Part shown: positions 10,451-19,311 of the stretch, one piece after another
Position numbering within the stretch: the stretch's first letter is position 1
Layout of the letters: each line of letters begins with the position of its first letter
From: QHWT01 sp963755695
Lineage (GTDB): Bacteria > Acidobacteriota > Vicinamibacteria > Vicinamibacterales > 2-12-FULL-66-21
Direction: 5' to 3'
Assembly (NCBI GenBank): GCA_963755695.1
Contig: CAVWLB010000001.1
Span: 1,178,001-1,242,000 of the forward strand
DNA length: 64,000 nt
The notes under the pieces: generated by a model
Told to the model about the DNA's origin: nothing
Databases searched by the model: none
What the model saw: only the letters and a program-made list of their open reading frames with translations
Program-made: the position numbers and the translations under genes

Positions 10451-12898
10451 TTACTCCGCGCGCAGGGCGACCATCGGATCGACGCGTGCGGCGCGGCGCG
10501 CGGGCAGGTAGCTCGCGACAAGCGAGACGAGGCCAAAAAGGAGTGCGGCGCCGCCAAACGCCACAGGATCGAGCGCACTGATGCCGAACAGCAGGCTGCG
10601 GAGCACCTGCGCACCGGCAGCGCCCGCCACGAGCCCAATGACGACACCAATGGCCGTAAGCGCCAGGCCTTGCCGCAGCACGAGGCGCACGACGCTCTGG
10701 CGATCAGCGCCGAGCGCCATGCGCACGCCGATTTCGCGCGTCCGCCGGTTCACGGCGTACAAAGTGACGCCGTAGATCCCGACCGCTGCGAGCAACAGAA
10801 CGACGACGCCAAGGCTGCCGGCAACGGCGGCGGCGACTCGCTGTGGAATCAATCCAATCGAGGTGACGTCGGACAGTTTCATCGCCACCGTCACCGGAAG
10901 GTTGGGATCGAGTTCGCGCACCAGCGTGCGCACCTGAGGGATCGTGCTGCCGTGCGCCGACTTCACGACCAGCGACAGCCGTGGCAGGTAGCGCTGACTG
11001 AGCGGCACATACACGTAGGGTTGGACGGTTGCGCCGAGCGAGATGAGCTGGGCATCGCTTGCGATTCCGACCACCGTCCACCGTCCTGGGCCCTCGTTAT
11101 CATCACCTGTCAGCTGGCGGCCGATGACGTCGGTCGTGCCCCACACGCGCCGGGCCATCGCTTCATTAATAATGATGGCGCCCGGAGCCTCTGCGACGTC
11201 CTGGTCGCTGAAGTCGCGTCCACGAACAAGCCCGATGTTCAAGGTCCGGAAGAACTGCGGCGTGACCACGTTCCAGTCGGCGTCGAAACCGTCGCGGCCA
11301 CCCGGCGCCTGCACGCCGGGCGCGCGCAGCGATCCGAGACCCATGCGGCCGCCGTCAAGCGGAAGATCGGCGGTGAAGGCAGCCGACCGCACTCCCGGCA
11401 GCGAGCGGACGCGATCGAGCAGCGTGCGCGAGAACGCGACCGCATCGGCCCTCGAGCGGCCGCTCAGCGAGACGTCCATCGAGACGACGTCGACGTTGGT
11501 CTGGTCGAATCCCGGCTGAATGCCTGCGGCACGACCCAGCGCGCGAATGAACAGGCCCGCCGCAATGATCAGGAGCAGCGACATCGTCACTTGCCCGACG
11601 ATGAAGGCGCTGCGGAGGGGTAACCGGCCGCCGTTGCCGCCGAGACCGTCGATCTTCAAGGCTGGCACCAGATTCGGCCGCGATGCCTGGAGTGCGGGCG
11701 CAAGTCCGAAGAGCACGGCGCAAACGAACGAAACCGCCACGGCAAATACCACGACCCGCCAGTCGACGGTGATGTCGATGCCGACAGGCACCGGCAGCTG
11801 AGGGAGGAGCGAAAGCAGGGCCGTCGTGAGCCACTGGCTCAAGAACAGCCCAAGCCCGCATCCGGCCGAGAACAGCACGACCGTTTCGGTGAGGAGCTGA
11901 CGAACGAGCCGCACGCGGCTTGCCCCAATCGCAAGTCTTACGGCGATTTCCCTTCGACGCGCGGCCGCGCGCGCCAGCAGCATCCCGGCAATGTTAACGC
12001 ACGCCACCAGCAGTACGATTCCAACCAGCGCGAGCAGCAGCGCGAGAAATCCGGTAACGATCTTCTGCTGCCCCGGGACAACCGCCGTGGAAAGCGCCGT
12101 CAATCCCTTGCCCTGATTCGCGTCCGGGTATTCCCGTTGAAGTGCCTTCGCGATGCTCTCGAGCTCGGCATTCGCCTGCGCAAGCGTCGCTTCCGGTTTC
12201 AGCCGGCCGCCCATCACGAGCCACACCGATTCGCGGCTCTCGAACAGCCGTTCGCTGAATCGCGGTGCGGCGACCGCGGACATTGACAGCGGCAGCCACG
12301 CATCCGACCGCATCAGTGTCGTTCCCTGGAAGCCTGGTGGTGTGATGCCCACGATCGCGACGGGCACGCCATTGAACGTTACGGTGCGGCCGACGGTGTC
12401 TTCGGCTGCGCCGAAGCGTCGCTGCCAGAACTCGTGACTAATCACCGCGACAGACGGCCCGCCGGTGCGATCGTCGGCATCGTTGAGGAGTCTGCCCCTG
12501 ATCGCGGTCGTGCCGAGGCTTCGAAAGTAGTTCCCGCTCACTACGGCGCCGTAGATCCGCTCGGCTTCGCGTCCGTCGGCAAGGCTGATCGGCTGCGGTT
12601 CGACGCGATAGGCATACACGTCAGAGAGCGTGGTCGCGCGAACCCTCACATCACGGTAGTTCGGATAGGACACCGTGTCGAAACCGGAACCGTCCTGAGT
12701 GCGTCCGATATCGACGAGGTGCGACGGTTGGGCCAGGCCGGGCAGCGGGCGCAGCAGCATGGCGCTGACCACAGAAAAGATCGTGGCGTTGGCGCCGATG
12801 CCAATCGCGAGCGAGAGCGCGGCCGTCGCGGTGAACAGCGGGCTGCGGCGCAGCAGTCTCAGAGCGTAGCGGACATCCTGGAGAAGCGTATCCGGCAT
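10451..12898 (-). CDS. ADOP-family (MacB/FtsX-like) permease, first of a tandem pair
   Basis: I placed the start at the ATG at 12898 (MPDTLLQDVRYALRLLRRSP), which aligns with the start of the downstream paralogue. The frame stays open to 13018, but that stretch is translated low-complexity DNA. The product of about 815 residues has the same order of domains as its neighbour: signature, first helix, MacB core, three FtsX helices, a second periplasmic domain and a C-terminal FtsX block. The two proteins are clearly similar throughout, consistent with local tandem duplication. No ABC ATPase gene is present in the region. Confidence 0.92.
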   Translation of the reverse strand: MPDTLLQDVRYALRLLRRSPLFTATAALSLAIGIGANATIFSVVSAMLLRPLPGLAQPSHLVDIGRTQDGSGFDTVSYPNYRDVRVRATTLSDVYAYRVEPQPISLADGREAERIYGAVVSGNYFRSLGTTAIRGRLLNDADDRTGGPSVAVISHEFWQRRFGAAEDTVGRTVTFNGVPVAIVGITPPGFQGTTLMRSDAWLPLSMSAVAAPRFSERLFESRESVWLVMGGRLKPEATLAQANAELESIAKALQREYPDANQGKGLTALSTAVVPGQQKIVTGFLALLLALVGIVLLVACVNIAGMLLARAAARRREIAVRLAIGASRVRLVRQLLTETVVLFSAGCGLGLFLSQWLTTALLSLLPQLPVPVGIDITVDWRVVVFAVAVSFVCAVLFGLAPALQASRPNLVPALKIDGLGGNGGRLPLRSAFIVGQVTMSLLLIIAAGLFIRALGRAAGIQPGFDQTNVDVVSMDVSLSGRSRADAVAFSRTLLDRVRSLPGVRSAAFTADLPLDGGRMGLGSLRAPGVQAPGGRDGFDADWNVVTPQFFRTLNIGLVRGRDFSDQDVAEAPGAIIINEAMARRVWGTTDVIGRQLTGDDNEGPGRWTVVGIASDAQLISLGATVQPYVYVPLSQRYLPRLSLVVKSAHGSTIPQVRTLVRELDPNLPVTVAMKLSDVTSIGLIPQRVAAAVAGSLGVVVLLLAAVGIYGVTLYAVNRRTREIGVRMALGADRQSVVRLVLRQGLALTAIGVVIGLVAGAAGAQVLRSLLFGISALDPVAFGGAALLFGLVSLVASYLPARRAARVDPMVALRAE

Positions 12899-12942
12899 TA
12901 CGAACCGTTTCGTATGTGACGAAAAAGCGTGGGCCGAGGTTC

Positions 12943-12990
12943 GAGGAGCGAGGGGCGAGGGGCGAGGGGCAGGGCGAGGGGTGAGGAGCG
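12943..12990. repeat. GAGGGGC-type low-complexity tract before the ADOP gene
   Basis: A purine-rich stretch is built from imperfect 7-8 bp units of the type GAGGGGC/GAGGAGC. Similar degenerate tracts follow at about 13,006-13,060 (units around GTGCT) and 13,108-13,142 (units around CCGAAGC). No gene is visible in this 250-bp gap, and the function is unknown. Confidence 0.7.
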
Positions 12991-13070
12991 CAACCTGAGC
13001 GCTGAAGGCTGGGTGCAAAGTGCTATGTGCTGCGTGCGAGGTGCTTCTGGTGCCAAGGTGCGGGCTGCGC

Positions 13071-13100
13071 TGTCCGCCGTAGCCGCTTGGCGGCGAAAGC
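13071..13100. repeat. Short palindromic element of the CCGCCGTAGC...GCGAA type
   Basis: The sequence has a CGCCGTAGC half and a GCGGCGAAAGC half that can fold into a hairpin. Related copies are at 27281-27319, 27387-27415 and 30545-30575, which makes this a dispersed family within part A. Confidence 0.6.
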
Positions 13101-13147
13101 TGAAGGCCCGGAGTCCGAAGCCTGGAGCCCGAAGCCGAGCTCGGTCG

Positions 13148-13513
13148 CTACAGAAGCGCCGATCGCGCCTTCTCGATGTGCGGGGTTGTGCGTTCCTGCA
13201 GTAGTGCAACCAGCTGGGGATCGAGGAAGGTGTAATCGTCAGCGATATCGAGATTGACGATGCGGGTAAGCGCGGGGTGGCCGGGGAACCGTTGATCGAG
13301 CCACCGCTGTTGGCCGGCATCCATGATGAAGACGATATCCGCCCACTCGAGCATCCGTGCATTCACCTGGACCAGCGCATCATCGCTCGTGCCCGCCGAA
13401 CGGGCGTCGAGGCCAGGATCCTTCGCGAACACGCGTTCGGCAGTTGCGCTGCGCCTGCGGTTGAACTGACACACGAAGAGAACGCGGACCGGCCGAAGCT
13501 CGTTCGAACTCAT
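13148..13513 (-). CDS. Low-molecular-weight protein tyrosine phosphatase-like protein
   Basis: The 121-residue product starts at the ATG at 13513; the open frame upstream of it is antisense to the next gene. It contains a phosphatase P-loop C15-x5-R21-S (LFVCQFNRRRSATAE) close to the N-terminus, as in low-molecular-weight phosphatases and arsenate reductases. Near the C-terminus LDIADDYTFLDPQLVALL matches a short subfamily of LMW-PTP-like proteins that lacks the usual long C-terminus. The gene is divergent from the beta-propeller gene, with only 21 bp between the two start codons, so the promoters must overlap or lie within the genes. The physiological substrate is unknown. Confidence 0.75.
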   Translation of the reverse strand: MSSNELRPVRVLFVCQFNRRRSATAERVFAKDPGLDARSAGTSDDALVQVNARMLEWADIVFIMDAGQQRWLDQRFPGHPALTRIVNLDIADDYTFLDPQLVALLQERTTPHIEKARSALL

Positions 13514-13534
13514 CGCTTCGGGTAATCTTAGCTG

Positions 13535-14563
13535 ATGAAAACCGTCGTGATCGCCGCGCTGGGCGTGTGTGCCGGCCTCGCGGTTCAAGCCCCGACTGCC
13601 GCGCCATCGGCTGAGCGTCATCTCCGAAACATCCGACAACTGACTCTTGGCGGGGAGAACGCGGAAGCGTACTTCTCGCCCGACGGCGCGCGACTCATCT
13701 TTCAGTCCACGCGCGACGGCTATCCGTGCGATCAGATCTACACGATGAAGATCGACGGCACCGATGTGCATCGGGTCAGCACGGGGAAAGGGCGCACCAC
13801 GTGCGGGTATTTCTATCCAGGTGCCGGCGGAATCCTCTATGCGTCGACCCACCGCGCGGGAGACGGCTGTCCGCCCAAGCCAAGCTACGAGCGCGGCTAT
13901 GTCTGGCCGATCTACGAGGGCTACGACATCTATCGCGCCGATGCGGACGGTTCCAACCTCACGCCACTGACGACCACAACTGGCTACGATGCGGAGGCGA
14001 CGATCGCGCCGGACGGGCTCATCGCCTTCACGAGCGTCCGCAATGGCGACATGGAGATCTACACGATGAAGAGCGACGGCGCCGACGTGCTGCGCCTCAC
14101 GCACCGTCAGGGTCCGGATGGCGGGCCGTTCTTCTCGTGGGATGGACGCCGCATCGCGTACCGAGGCCGCCCGCTGAAACCAGGCCCCGAGCTCGACGAC
14201 TACCTGGCGCTTTTGAAGGATCACCTGTGGCGTCCGACCCAGCTCGAGCTCTATGTCATGGATCGCGACGGTGGCAACAACCAACAGCTCACCACGCTCG
14301 GAGCCGCGAGCTTTGCGCCGTCCTGGCATCCCGACGGCAAGCGTCTGGTCTTTGCGTCGAACAAGGGGGATCCCAAGCAGCGCAACTTCGACGTGTATTT
14401 GATCAACGTTGACGGGTCGGGCCTCGAGCAGGTCACGTTCAACGGCACGTTCGACGGATTTCCCATGTTTTCACCGGACGGCAAGCATCTGGTCTTCGCC
14501 TCTAACCGTGACGCGAAAGTGGAAGGGGAGACCAACGTCTTCATCGCGGATTGGGTTGAGTGA
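13535..14563 (+). CDS. Secreted TolB-like/PD40 beta-propeller protein
   Basis: The 342-residue product has a short signal peptide (MKTVVIAALGVCAGLAVQAP). Repeated propeller blades follow, each with an FSPDGxRLxFxSxR-type motif (YFSPDGARLIFQSTRDG, SWHPDGKRLVFASNKG, FSPDGKHLVFASNRD) and an intervening IYxMxxDGxxxxxLT strand. This is the PD40/TolB-like blade pattern. Such proteins act in the periplasm or outside the cell as interaction platforms, but no catalytic residues can be assigned. No lipobox is visible. It does not look like TolB of the Tol-Pal system, because no tol genes are nearby. Confidence 0.85.
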   Translation: MKTVVIAALGVCAGLAVQAPTAAPSAERHLRNIRQLTLGGENAEAYFSPDGARLIFQSTRDGYPCDQIYTMKIDGTDVHRVSTGKGRTTCGYFYPGAGGILYASTHRAGDGCPPKPSYERGYVWPIYEGYDIYRADADGSNLTPLTTTTGYDAEATIAPDGLIAFTSVRNGDMEIYTMKSDGADVLRLTHRQGPDGGPFFSWDGRRIAYRGRPLKPGPELDDYLALLKDHLWRPTQLELYVMDRDGGNNQQLTTLGAASFAPSWHPDGKRLVFASNKGDPKQRNFDVYLINVDGSGLEQVTFNGTFDGFPMFSPDGKHLVFASNRDAKVEGETNVFIADWVE

Positions 14564-14674
14564 GGAGCCGTCGATCGCATAAGGTTCGATAGGTCGCTCG
14601 CGAGTCCGGCAACTCATGGCTCAAGTTGCCGGCTGTCGAGGGTTCTTGAGCGGTGCGCGCGCGGAGGCAGCTCG

Positions 14675-15880
14675 ATGTTCAGTCACCCCGATCCTGAGGT
14701 GCTCGTCGTCGGCGCCGGCCCTGTCGGTCTCGTCGCTGCCCTGTTCCTGCAGCAGTACGACGTCCGTGTCGAGATCGTCGACATGCACCAGCGGACGGCG
14801 CAGCACAGCTACGCCCTCGCGATCCATCCCCGCACGCTCCGGATTCTGGACGAGGCTGGACTCTCTGGCGCTCTCCTCCGGGGGGGACGGAAGCTGACGA
14901 AGGTTGCCTACTATGAAGGTCCGGAAAGGCGCGCCGAGATCGACTATTCGGCCCTCCGTTCCAAGCATCCGTATCTCCTCGTGGTCCGCCAAAGCCTGCT
15001 GGAAGGGGCAGTGGAGAAGGCGCTGCGGCGCAAGAAGCTCAAAGTCCTCTGGGGGCACCGGCTCCAGGCACTCACCGTGGACGGCGCGAGCCTCAGCGCC
15101 GAGGTCGCGAAACTCGACCAGGTCGCAACCGGCTACCCCGTCGCGCGAAGCGAGTGGCTCGTCGCAGGCAGCGAGACGATCCGGCCAGCCCATATCATCG
15201 GCGCCGATGGATACGACTCGGCCGTCCGACGGATGGCTGGCATCGAGATGACCGAGCATGGGCAGGGCCAGGTGTTCTCCATCTACGAGATCGAGGCGGC
15301 GGGAGAGCTCCCTACCGAGGTGCGCGTCATTCTCGATCCAGACCTGACCAGCGTCTACTGGCCCCTCGAGCATGGCCGATGCCGCTGGGGATTCCAGATC
15401 AAGGACGCCTCTGAACACGAGCCGTCGCTGGAGCGGCTCGGGCACCTGCTTGCCGCGAGGGCTCCCTGGTTTTCTGCGCAATCGACGCAGATCTATTGGT
15501 CGACGCTCGCGTTGTTCGAGCGCCGCCTGGCGCGGAGCCTCGGCAAGGGAGGCGTCTGGCTCGCCGGCGACGCAGCGCACCAGGCGACACCGGTTGCCGT
15601 GCACAGCATGAACTCCGGGTTGGTCGAAGCACGCGAGCTGGCAGCTCGGATCTCGCAGATCCAGCGCTCGGGCGCAGCCCCGTCCCTTCTCCAGGAGTTC
15701 GCGAGCGAGACCATCGAGGCGTGGCGATGGCTCCTGGGCGACGGAAGTTCGGTGCGCGCGCTTCCAGGGGCCGATCCTTGGGTCCACAAGACGGGGGCGA
15801 GGATCCTCGCCTGCATTCCCGCTTCGGGAGAGGACCTCGAACCGCTGCTCAACCAGATCGGTCTCACGGCAGTGCCGTGA
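14675..15880 (+). CDS. FAD-dependent monooxygenase (PHBH/UbiH-type flavoprotein)
   Basis: The 401-residue protein has a dinucleotide-binding G-x-G-x2-G (residues 13-18, VVGAGPVGL). It also has a DG motif (IIGADGYDSAVRR, about residue 180) and a GD motif (WLAGDAAHQATPVAVHSMNSG, about residues 297-315). Together these define the class A flavoprotein hydroxylases that use FAD and NAD(P)H to hydroxylate aromatic or quinone-like substrates. The substrate cannot be read from sequence. The GD region has VAVHSMNSG where many relatives have P-x-x-G-x-G-x-N, so activity on a typical phenol is uncertain. It sits just upstream of the promoter of the respiratory operon and is on the same strand. Confidence 0.83.
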   Translation: MFSHPDPEVLVVGAGPVGLVAALFLQQYDVRVEIVDMHQRTAQHSYALAIHPRTLRILDEAGLSGALLRGGRKLTKVAYYEGPERRAEIDYSALRSKHPYLLVVRQSLLEGAVEKALRRKKLKVLWGHRLQALTVDGASLSAEVAKLDQVATGYPVARSEWLVAGSETIRPAHIIGADGYDSAVRRMAGIEMTEHGQGQVFSIYEIEAAGELPTEVRVILDPDLTSVYWPLEHGRCRWGFQIKDASEHEPSLERLGHLLAARAPWFSAQSTQIYWSTLALFERRLARSLGKGGVWLAGDAAHQATPVAVHSMNSGLVEARELAARISQIQRSGAAPSLLQEFASETIEAWRWLLGDGSSVRALPGADPWVHKTGARILACIPASGEDLEPLLNQIGLTAVP

Positions 15881-15902
15881 CGGGTGACGGCGGCCCCGGT
15901 GC

Positions 15903-15931
15903 TTGACTCGCGCGATGCGCGATGGTAAAAA
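15903..15931 (+). promoter_or_regulatory. Predicted sigma-70-type promoter of actCDF
   Basis: TTGACT (15903-15908) and TAAAAA (15926-15931) are separated by 17 bp. The predicted transcription start lies about 30 bp before the TTG start codon of actC. Confidence 0.6.
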
Positions 15932-15967
15932 CGGCCACTTTTTAGGCCTTCTGAGCGGGGGACAGGC

Positions 15968-17434
15968 TTGGCCCAGACGGAAGCAGAACTCCTCGACAAC
16001 CCTGTCGTGGGCCGCCCCACGCTCATCCTGCGATCGCCGGATTTCCATTCGATCACGGAGGTCGTCGCCGAGCCGGTGGAGAAACCGGCACCGATCGGCT
16101 GGTGGCTCTTCTTCATTCCCTCAGTCGCGCTCCTCGGTCTTCTTGGCATCGCCGTGTCGTGGCTCTTCTGGGAAGGGATTGGGATCTGGGGCCTCAACAT
16201 CCCCGTCGGCTGGGCGTGGGACATCACGAATTTCGTCTTCTGGGTCGGCATCGGACACGCTGGAACGCTCATCTCGGCGATTCTCTTTCTCTTCCGCCAG
16301 AAATGGCGCACCTCGATCAACCGGGCCGCGGAGGCGATGACGATATTCGCGGTCATGTGCGCGATGACGTTCCCCGGAATTCACGTAGGACGGGTCTGGG
16401 TCGCGTACTGGCTATTCCCGGTCCCGAACCAGATGAGCCTGTGGCCCAACTTCAGGAGTCCACTTCTCTGGGACGTCTTTGCGGTCAGCGTGTACGGAAC
16501 CGTCTCGGTCCTGTTCTGGTACGTCGGCTTGATCCCGGACCTGGCGATGATGCGCGACCGGGCGAAAACCCCCGCGCGGAAGTTCGCGTACGGCTTCTTC
16601 TCCCTTGGATGGCGGGGCTCAGTTCGGCAATGGCATCACTACGAGAGTGCCTATCTCGTTCTCGCAGCTCTCGCGACGCCGCTGGTCCTCTCGGTCCATT
16701 CGGTCGTTTCGATGGATTTCGCGGTTTCCCTTCTTCCCGGCTGGCACACGACGGTCTTCCCGCCCTACTTCGTCGCGGGCGCGATCTTCTCCGGCTTCGC
16801 CATGGTGGTGACGCTCATGGTGATCTGCCGCACGGCGTTTCGCCTCGAACACATCATCACGCTTCGCCACTTCGACTACATGGCGAAAATCATGCTCGTG
16901 ACCGGGACGATGGTCGGCTACGCCTATGCCACGGAGTTCTTCACCGCCTGGTTCAGCGGAAACCCCTACGAGCTCTTCGCGTTCATGAACCGCGCGCTCG
17001 GGCCGTACGCCTGGGCCTACTGGATCATGATCAGCTGCAACGTGATCAGCCCACAGGTCTTCTGGTTCAAGAAGGCGCGCACGAGCATCCCGATCCTGTT
17101 CGTACTCTCGATCGTCATCAACATCGGCATGTGGTTCGAGCGGTTCGTGATCATCGTGACCTCGCTCCACCGCGACTTCCTCCCGTCGGCTTGGGGATAT
17201 TTCACTCCCACGATCTGGGATGTCTCGTGCCTGCTGGGAAGCTTCGGACTCTTCTTCACGATGTTCTGCCTGTTCGTGCGCTTTCTTCCGATGGTCGCGA
17301 CCTCCGAAGTGAAGACCGTCCTGCCGCAGGCCGATCCGCATGGCCGGCCCGGCCCTGAACGGGAGGTCAAGGATCGCCTGACCGCGCTGTCGGCCGGTCG
17401 GAAACGCCAGCCCGCTCCTGAGGGAGCCTCCTGA
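15968..17434 (+). CDS. actC: Alternative complex III membrane subunit ActC (NrfD-like)
   Basis: The 488-residue product starts with TTG at 15968 after a GGGGGACA ribosome-binding region. It is an NrfD/PsrC-type protein with about ten membrane helices, beginning WWLFFIPSVALLGLLGIAVSWLF. Diagnostic blocks are GIGHAGTLISAILFLFRQKWRTSINRAAE and SLHRDFLPSAWGYFTPTIWD, both typical of ActC. In alternative complex III, ActC binds quinol and passes electrons to the iron-sulfur and haem subunits on the outer face of the membrane. actD follows with a one-base overlap. The partners actA, actB and actE are encoded 16 kb away on the other strand. Confidence 0.92.
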   Translation: MAQTEAELLDNPVVGRPTLILRSPDFHSITEVVAEPVEKPAPIGWWLFFIPSVALLGLLGIAVSWLFWEGIGIWGLNIPVGWAWDITNFVFWVGIGHAGTLISAILFLFRQKWRTSINRAAEAMTIFAVMCAMTFPGIHVGRVWVAYWLFPVPNQMSLWPNFRSPLLWDVFAVSVYGTVSVLFWYVGLIPDLAMMRDRAKTPARKFAYGFFSLGWRGSVRQWHHYESAYLVLAALATPLVLSVHSVVSMDFAVSLLPGWHTTVFPPYFVAGAIFSGFAMVVTLMVICRTAFRLEHIITLRHFDYMAKIMLVTGTMVGYAYATEFFTAWFSGNPYELFAFMNRALGPYAWAYWIMISCNVISPQVFWFKKARTSIPILFVLSIVINIGMWFERFVIIVTSLHRDFLPSAWGYFTPTIWDVSCLLGSFGLFFTMFCLFVRFLPMVATSEVKTVLPQADPHGRPGPEREVKDRLTALSAGRKRQPAPEGAS

Positions 17435-17991
17435 TGCCACTGCTCTTTCCCCAGCTGCCAAAGGGACCTCACTACGGACTCCTCGCCGAGTTTTCAACGC
17501 CGGCGGACCTCTATCACGCGTGCGAACGGGTCCGTGACGCGGGCTTCACACGGTGGGACGCCCACACGCCGTTTCCCGTCCACGGCCTCGAGGGAGCGAT
17601 GGGCCTCCGTCGCTCGCCGCTTCCCTGGATCGTCCTGGCCATGGGATTGACCGGGGCCGCGGCCGGATTCGGCCTGCAGTGGTGGGTCCACGCCAGCGCC
17701 TATCCCCTCGTGATCAGCGGCAAGCCCTACTTCTCCTGGCCGGCCTTCATTCCAATCACGTTCGAGCTGGCGGTGCTGTTCGCCGCGTTCGGCGCCGTCC
17801 TCGGCATGCTCGGTCTGAACCGGCTCCCGATGCACCACCATCCGCTCTTCCGATCCAAGGTCTTCGAGCGGGTGACCGACGACGCCTTTTTCATCTCGAT
17901 CGAATCGTGGGATCCACGTTTCGATGCGTCGGCCACCGGCAAGCTGCTGGAGTCGCTGGGCGCAAGAAACGTCGAGCTCCTGGAGTCCTGA
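17434..17991 (+). CDS. actD: Alternative complex III subunit ActD (DUF3341)
   Basis: The 185-residue product belongs to the DUF3341 family, which corresponds to ActD. The N-terminal soluble part has the family signature LLAEFSTPADLYHACERVRDAGF and the phrase DAHTPFPVHGLEGAMGLRRS. Two membrane helices follow (PWIVLAMGLTGAAAGFGLQWW and FIPITFELAVLFAAFGAVLGML). A conserved NRLPMHHHPLF segment comes after, with a small C-terminal domain ending in LESLGARNVELLES. ActD is a peripheral or anchor subunit of the complex. The gene overlaps actC by one base and abuts actF without a gap, consistent with translational coupling. Confidence 0.93.
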   Translation: MPLLFPQLPKGPHYGLLAEFSTPADLYHACERVRDAGFTRWDAHTPFPVHGLEGAMGLRRSPLPWIVLAMGLTGAAAGFGLQWWVHASAYPLVISGKPYFSWPAFIPITFELAVLFAAFGAVLGMLGLNRLPMHHHPLFRSKVFERVTDDAFFISIESWDPRFDASATGKLLESLGARNVELLES

Positions 17992-19206
17992 ATGATTCCC
18001 GAACGCGATCGGATCGCGCTACGCCCCGAGCAGGCCGCAATTCCGCAGGGGCATCCCTGGAACCGCGGTCCCGTCATCGGCGCCGCGTGCGCGTTGCTCG
18101 GAGCGCTGGTCTGCGCGATTTTCGGTGCGGCGAATCCAAAGCAGTTCTTCTTCTCGTGGCTCGTGTCGTTCCTGTTCTTTCTGAGCCTGGCCATCGGTGC
18201 GCTCTACTTCGTGCTGATCCAGTACGCGAGCCAGGGAGGATGGGGGATCGTGCTGCGGCGGATCGGTGAGACCTGCTTCGCCACCCTTCCCGTGATGGCC
18301 GCTCTTTTCCTTCCGTTGCTGCTCGGCCTTCGCGAGCTCTACCCGTGGGCCGCCCCGGGAGCCGCCGAGCACGATGCGCTGCTTCGCTGGAAGGCGCCCT
18401 ACCTCAATGTGCCGTTCTTCCTGATCCGGGCGGTGATCTTTTTCGGAATCTGGTCCTTCATCGCCCTCTTGTATTACCGGGGGTCGCGCCGTCAGGACGC
18501 GACCGGCAATCCCGGTGTGTCGGCCCGTCTGCGCACCTTCGCCGGGCCCGCCATCATCGTCTTGGCGCTGACCCAGACCTTCGCCTCCATCGACTGGATC
18601 GTGTCGCTCACGCCACGCTGGTACTCCACCATCTTTGGCGTCTATTTCTTCGCCGGCGCCTTCGTGGGGTTCATCGCCTTACTCGCGGTGGTTGCCCCGG
18701 CGATGCGCCGGGCGGGCCTGCTCGACACGGTCATCAGCCCCGAGCACCTGCACGACGTCGGGAAGTTTCTGTTCGCGTTTATCTCGTTCTGGGCCTACAT
18801 CGCGTTCTCCCAGTTCCTCCTCATGTGGTACGCGAACCTCCCGGAGGAAACATTCTGGTACAAGGCGCGAATGGAGGGGTCCTGGATGGCGGTCTCGCTG
18901 TTCCTCATGGTCGGACACTTCGTCGCTCCGTTCTTCTACCTGATGGGGCGGACCGTCAAGCGGAAGGGAGCGACCCTGGCCATCGGCGGAGCCTGGGTCC
19001 TTGCCATGCACTTCATGGATCTCTATTGGCAGGTCATGCCGACTCTTCATCCCGAAGGCGTCCGTCCGTCGGTTCTGGACCTGGCAGCGTTTGTCACGAT
19101 TGGCGGGTGTTTCGTGGCGGCGGCGACCTGGCTGATGCGTCGGCAGGCGCTGGTACCCCTGCGCGATCCGAGGATTGCCGAATCGCTCGCGTTCGAGAAC
19201 GTCTGA
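17992..19206 (+). CDS. actF: Alternative complex III membrane subunit ActF
   Basis: The 404-residue product is a polytopic membrane protein with about ten helices. It carries ActF-type features: GHPWNRGPVIGAACALLGAL near the start, FLIRAVIFFGIW, a SIDWIVSLTPRWYSTIFGVYFFAGAF block, and GKFLFAFISFWAYIAFSQFLLMWYANLPEETFWY. ActF is distantly related to ActC and forms the second large membrane subunit. In the usual operon ActE (a monohaem cytochrome c) stands between ActD and ActF; here it is missing from this place and is encoded at 35649-36311. The gene follows actD directly. Confidence 0.92.
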   Translation: MIPERDRIALRPEQAAIPQGHPWNRGPVIGAACALLGALVCAIFGAANPKQFFFSWLVSFLFFLSLAIGALYFVLIQYASQGGWGIVLRRIGETCFATLPVMAALFLPLLLGLRELYPWAAPGAAEHDALLRWKAPYLNVPFFLIRAVIFFGIWSFIALLYYRGSRRQDATGNPGVSARLRTFAGPAIIVLALTQTFASIDWIVSLTPRWYSTIFGVYFFAGAFVGFIALLAVVAPAMRRAGLLDTVISPEHLHDVGKFLFAFISFWAYIAFSQFLLMWYANLPEETFWYKARMEGSWMAVSLFLMVGHFVAPFFYLMGRTVKRKGATLAIGGAWVLAMHFMDLYWQVMPTLHPEGVRPSVLDLAAFVTIGGCFVAAATWLMRRQALVPLRDPRIAESLAFENV

Positions 19207-19222
19207 GCCGCCCGGCCAGGGG

Positions 19223-19251
19223 TTGCCCGGATCTCGGGTCGGGTGTAGAGT
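19223..19251 (+). promoter_or_regulatory. Possible promoter before the cupredoxin-cox genes
   Basis: TTGCCC (19223-19228) and TAGAGT (19246-19251) are 17 bp apart in the 105-bp gap after actF. The match is weaker than that of the two act promoters. It would let the cupredoxin and oxidase genes be transcribed separately. Confidence 0.35.
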
Positions 19252-19311
19252 CGGCCCGTTCAGGATGGATAGAAGGCAGCCGCGTCGACAATGAACCAGG
19301 AGGCCAGGTTG

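Noticed and set aside
14621..16048. Long minus-strand open frame of 475 codons
   Set aside because: It is antisense to the FAD monooxygenase and the start of actC. Its translation is Arg/Glu-rich without domains, as expected of a shadow frame in high-GC DNA.
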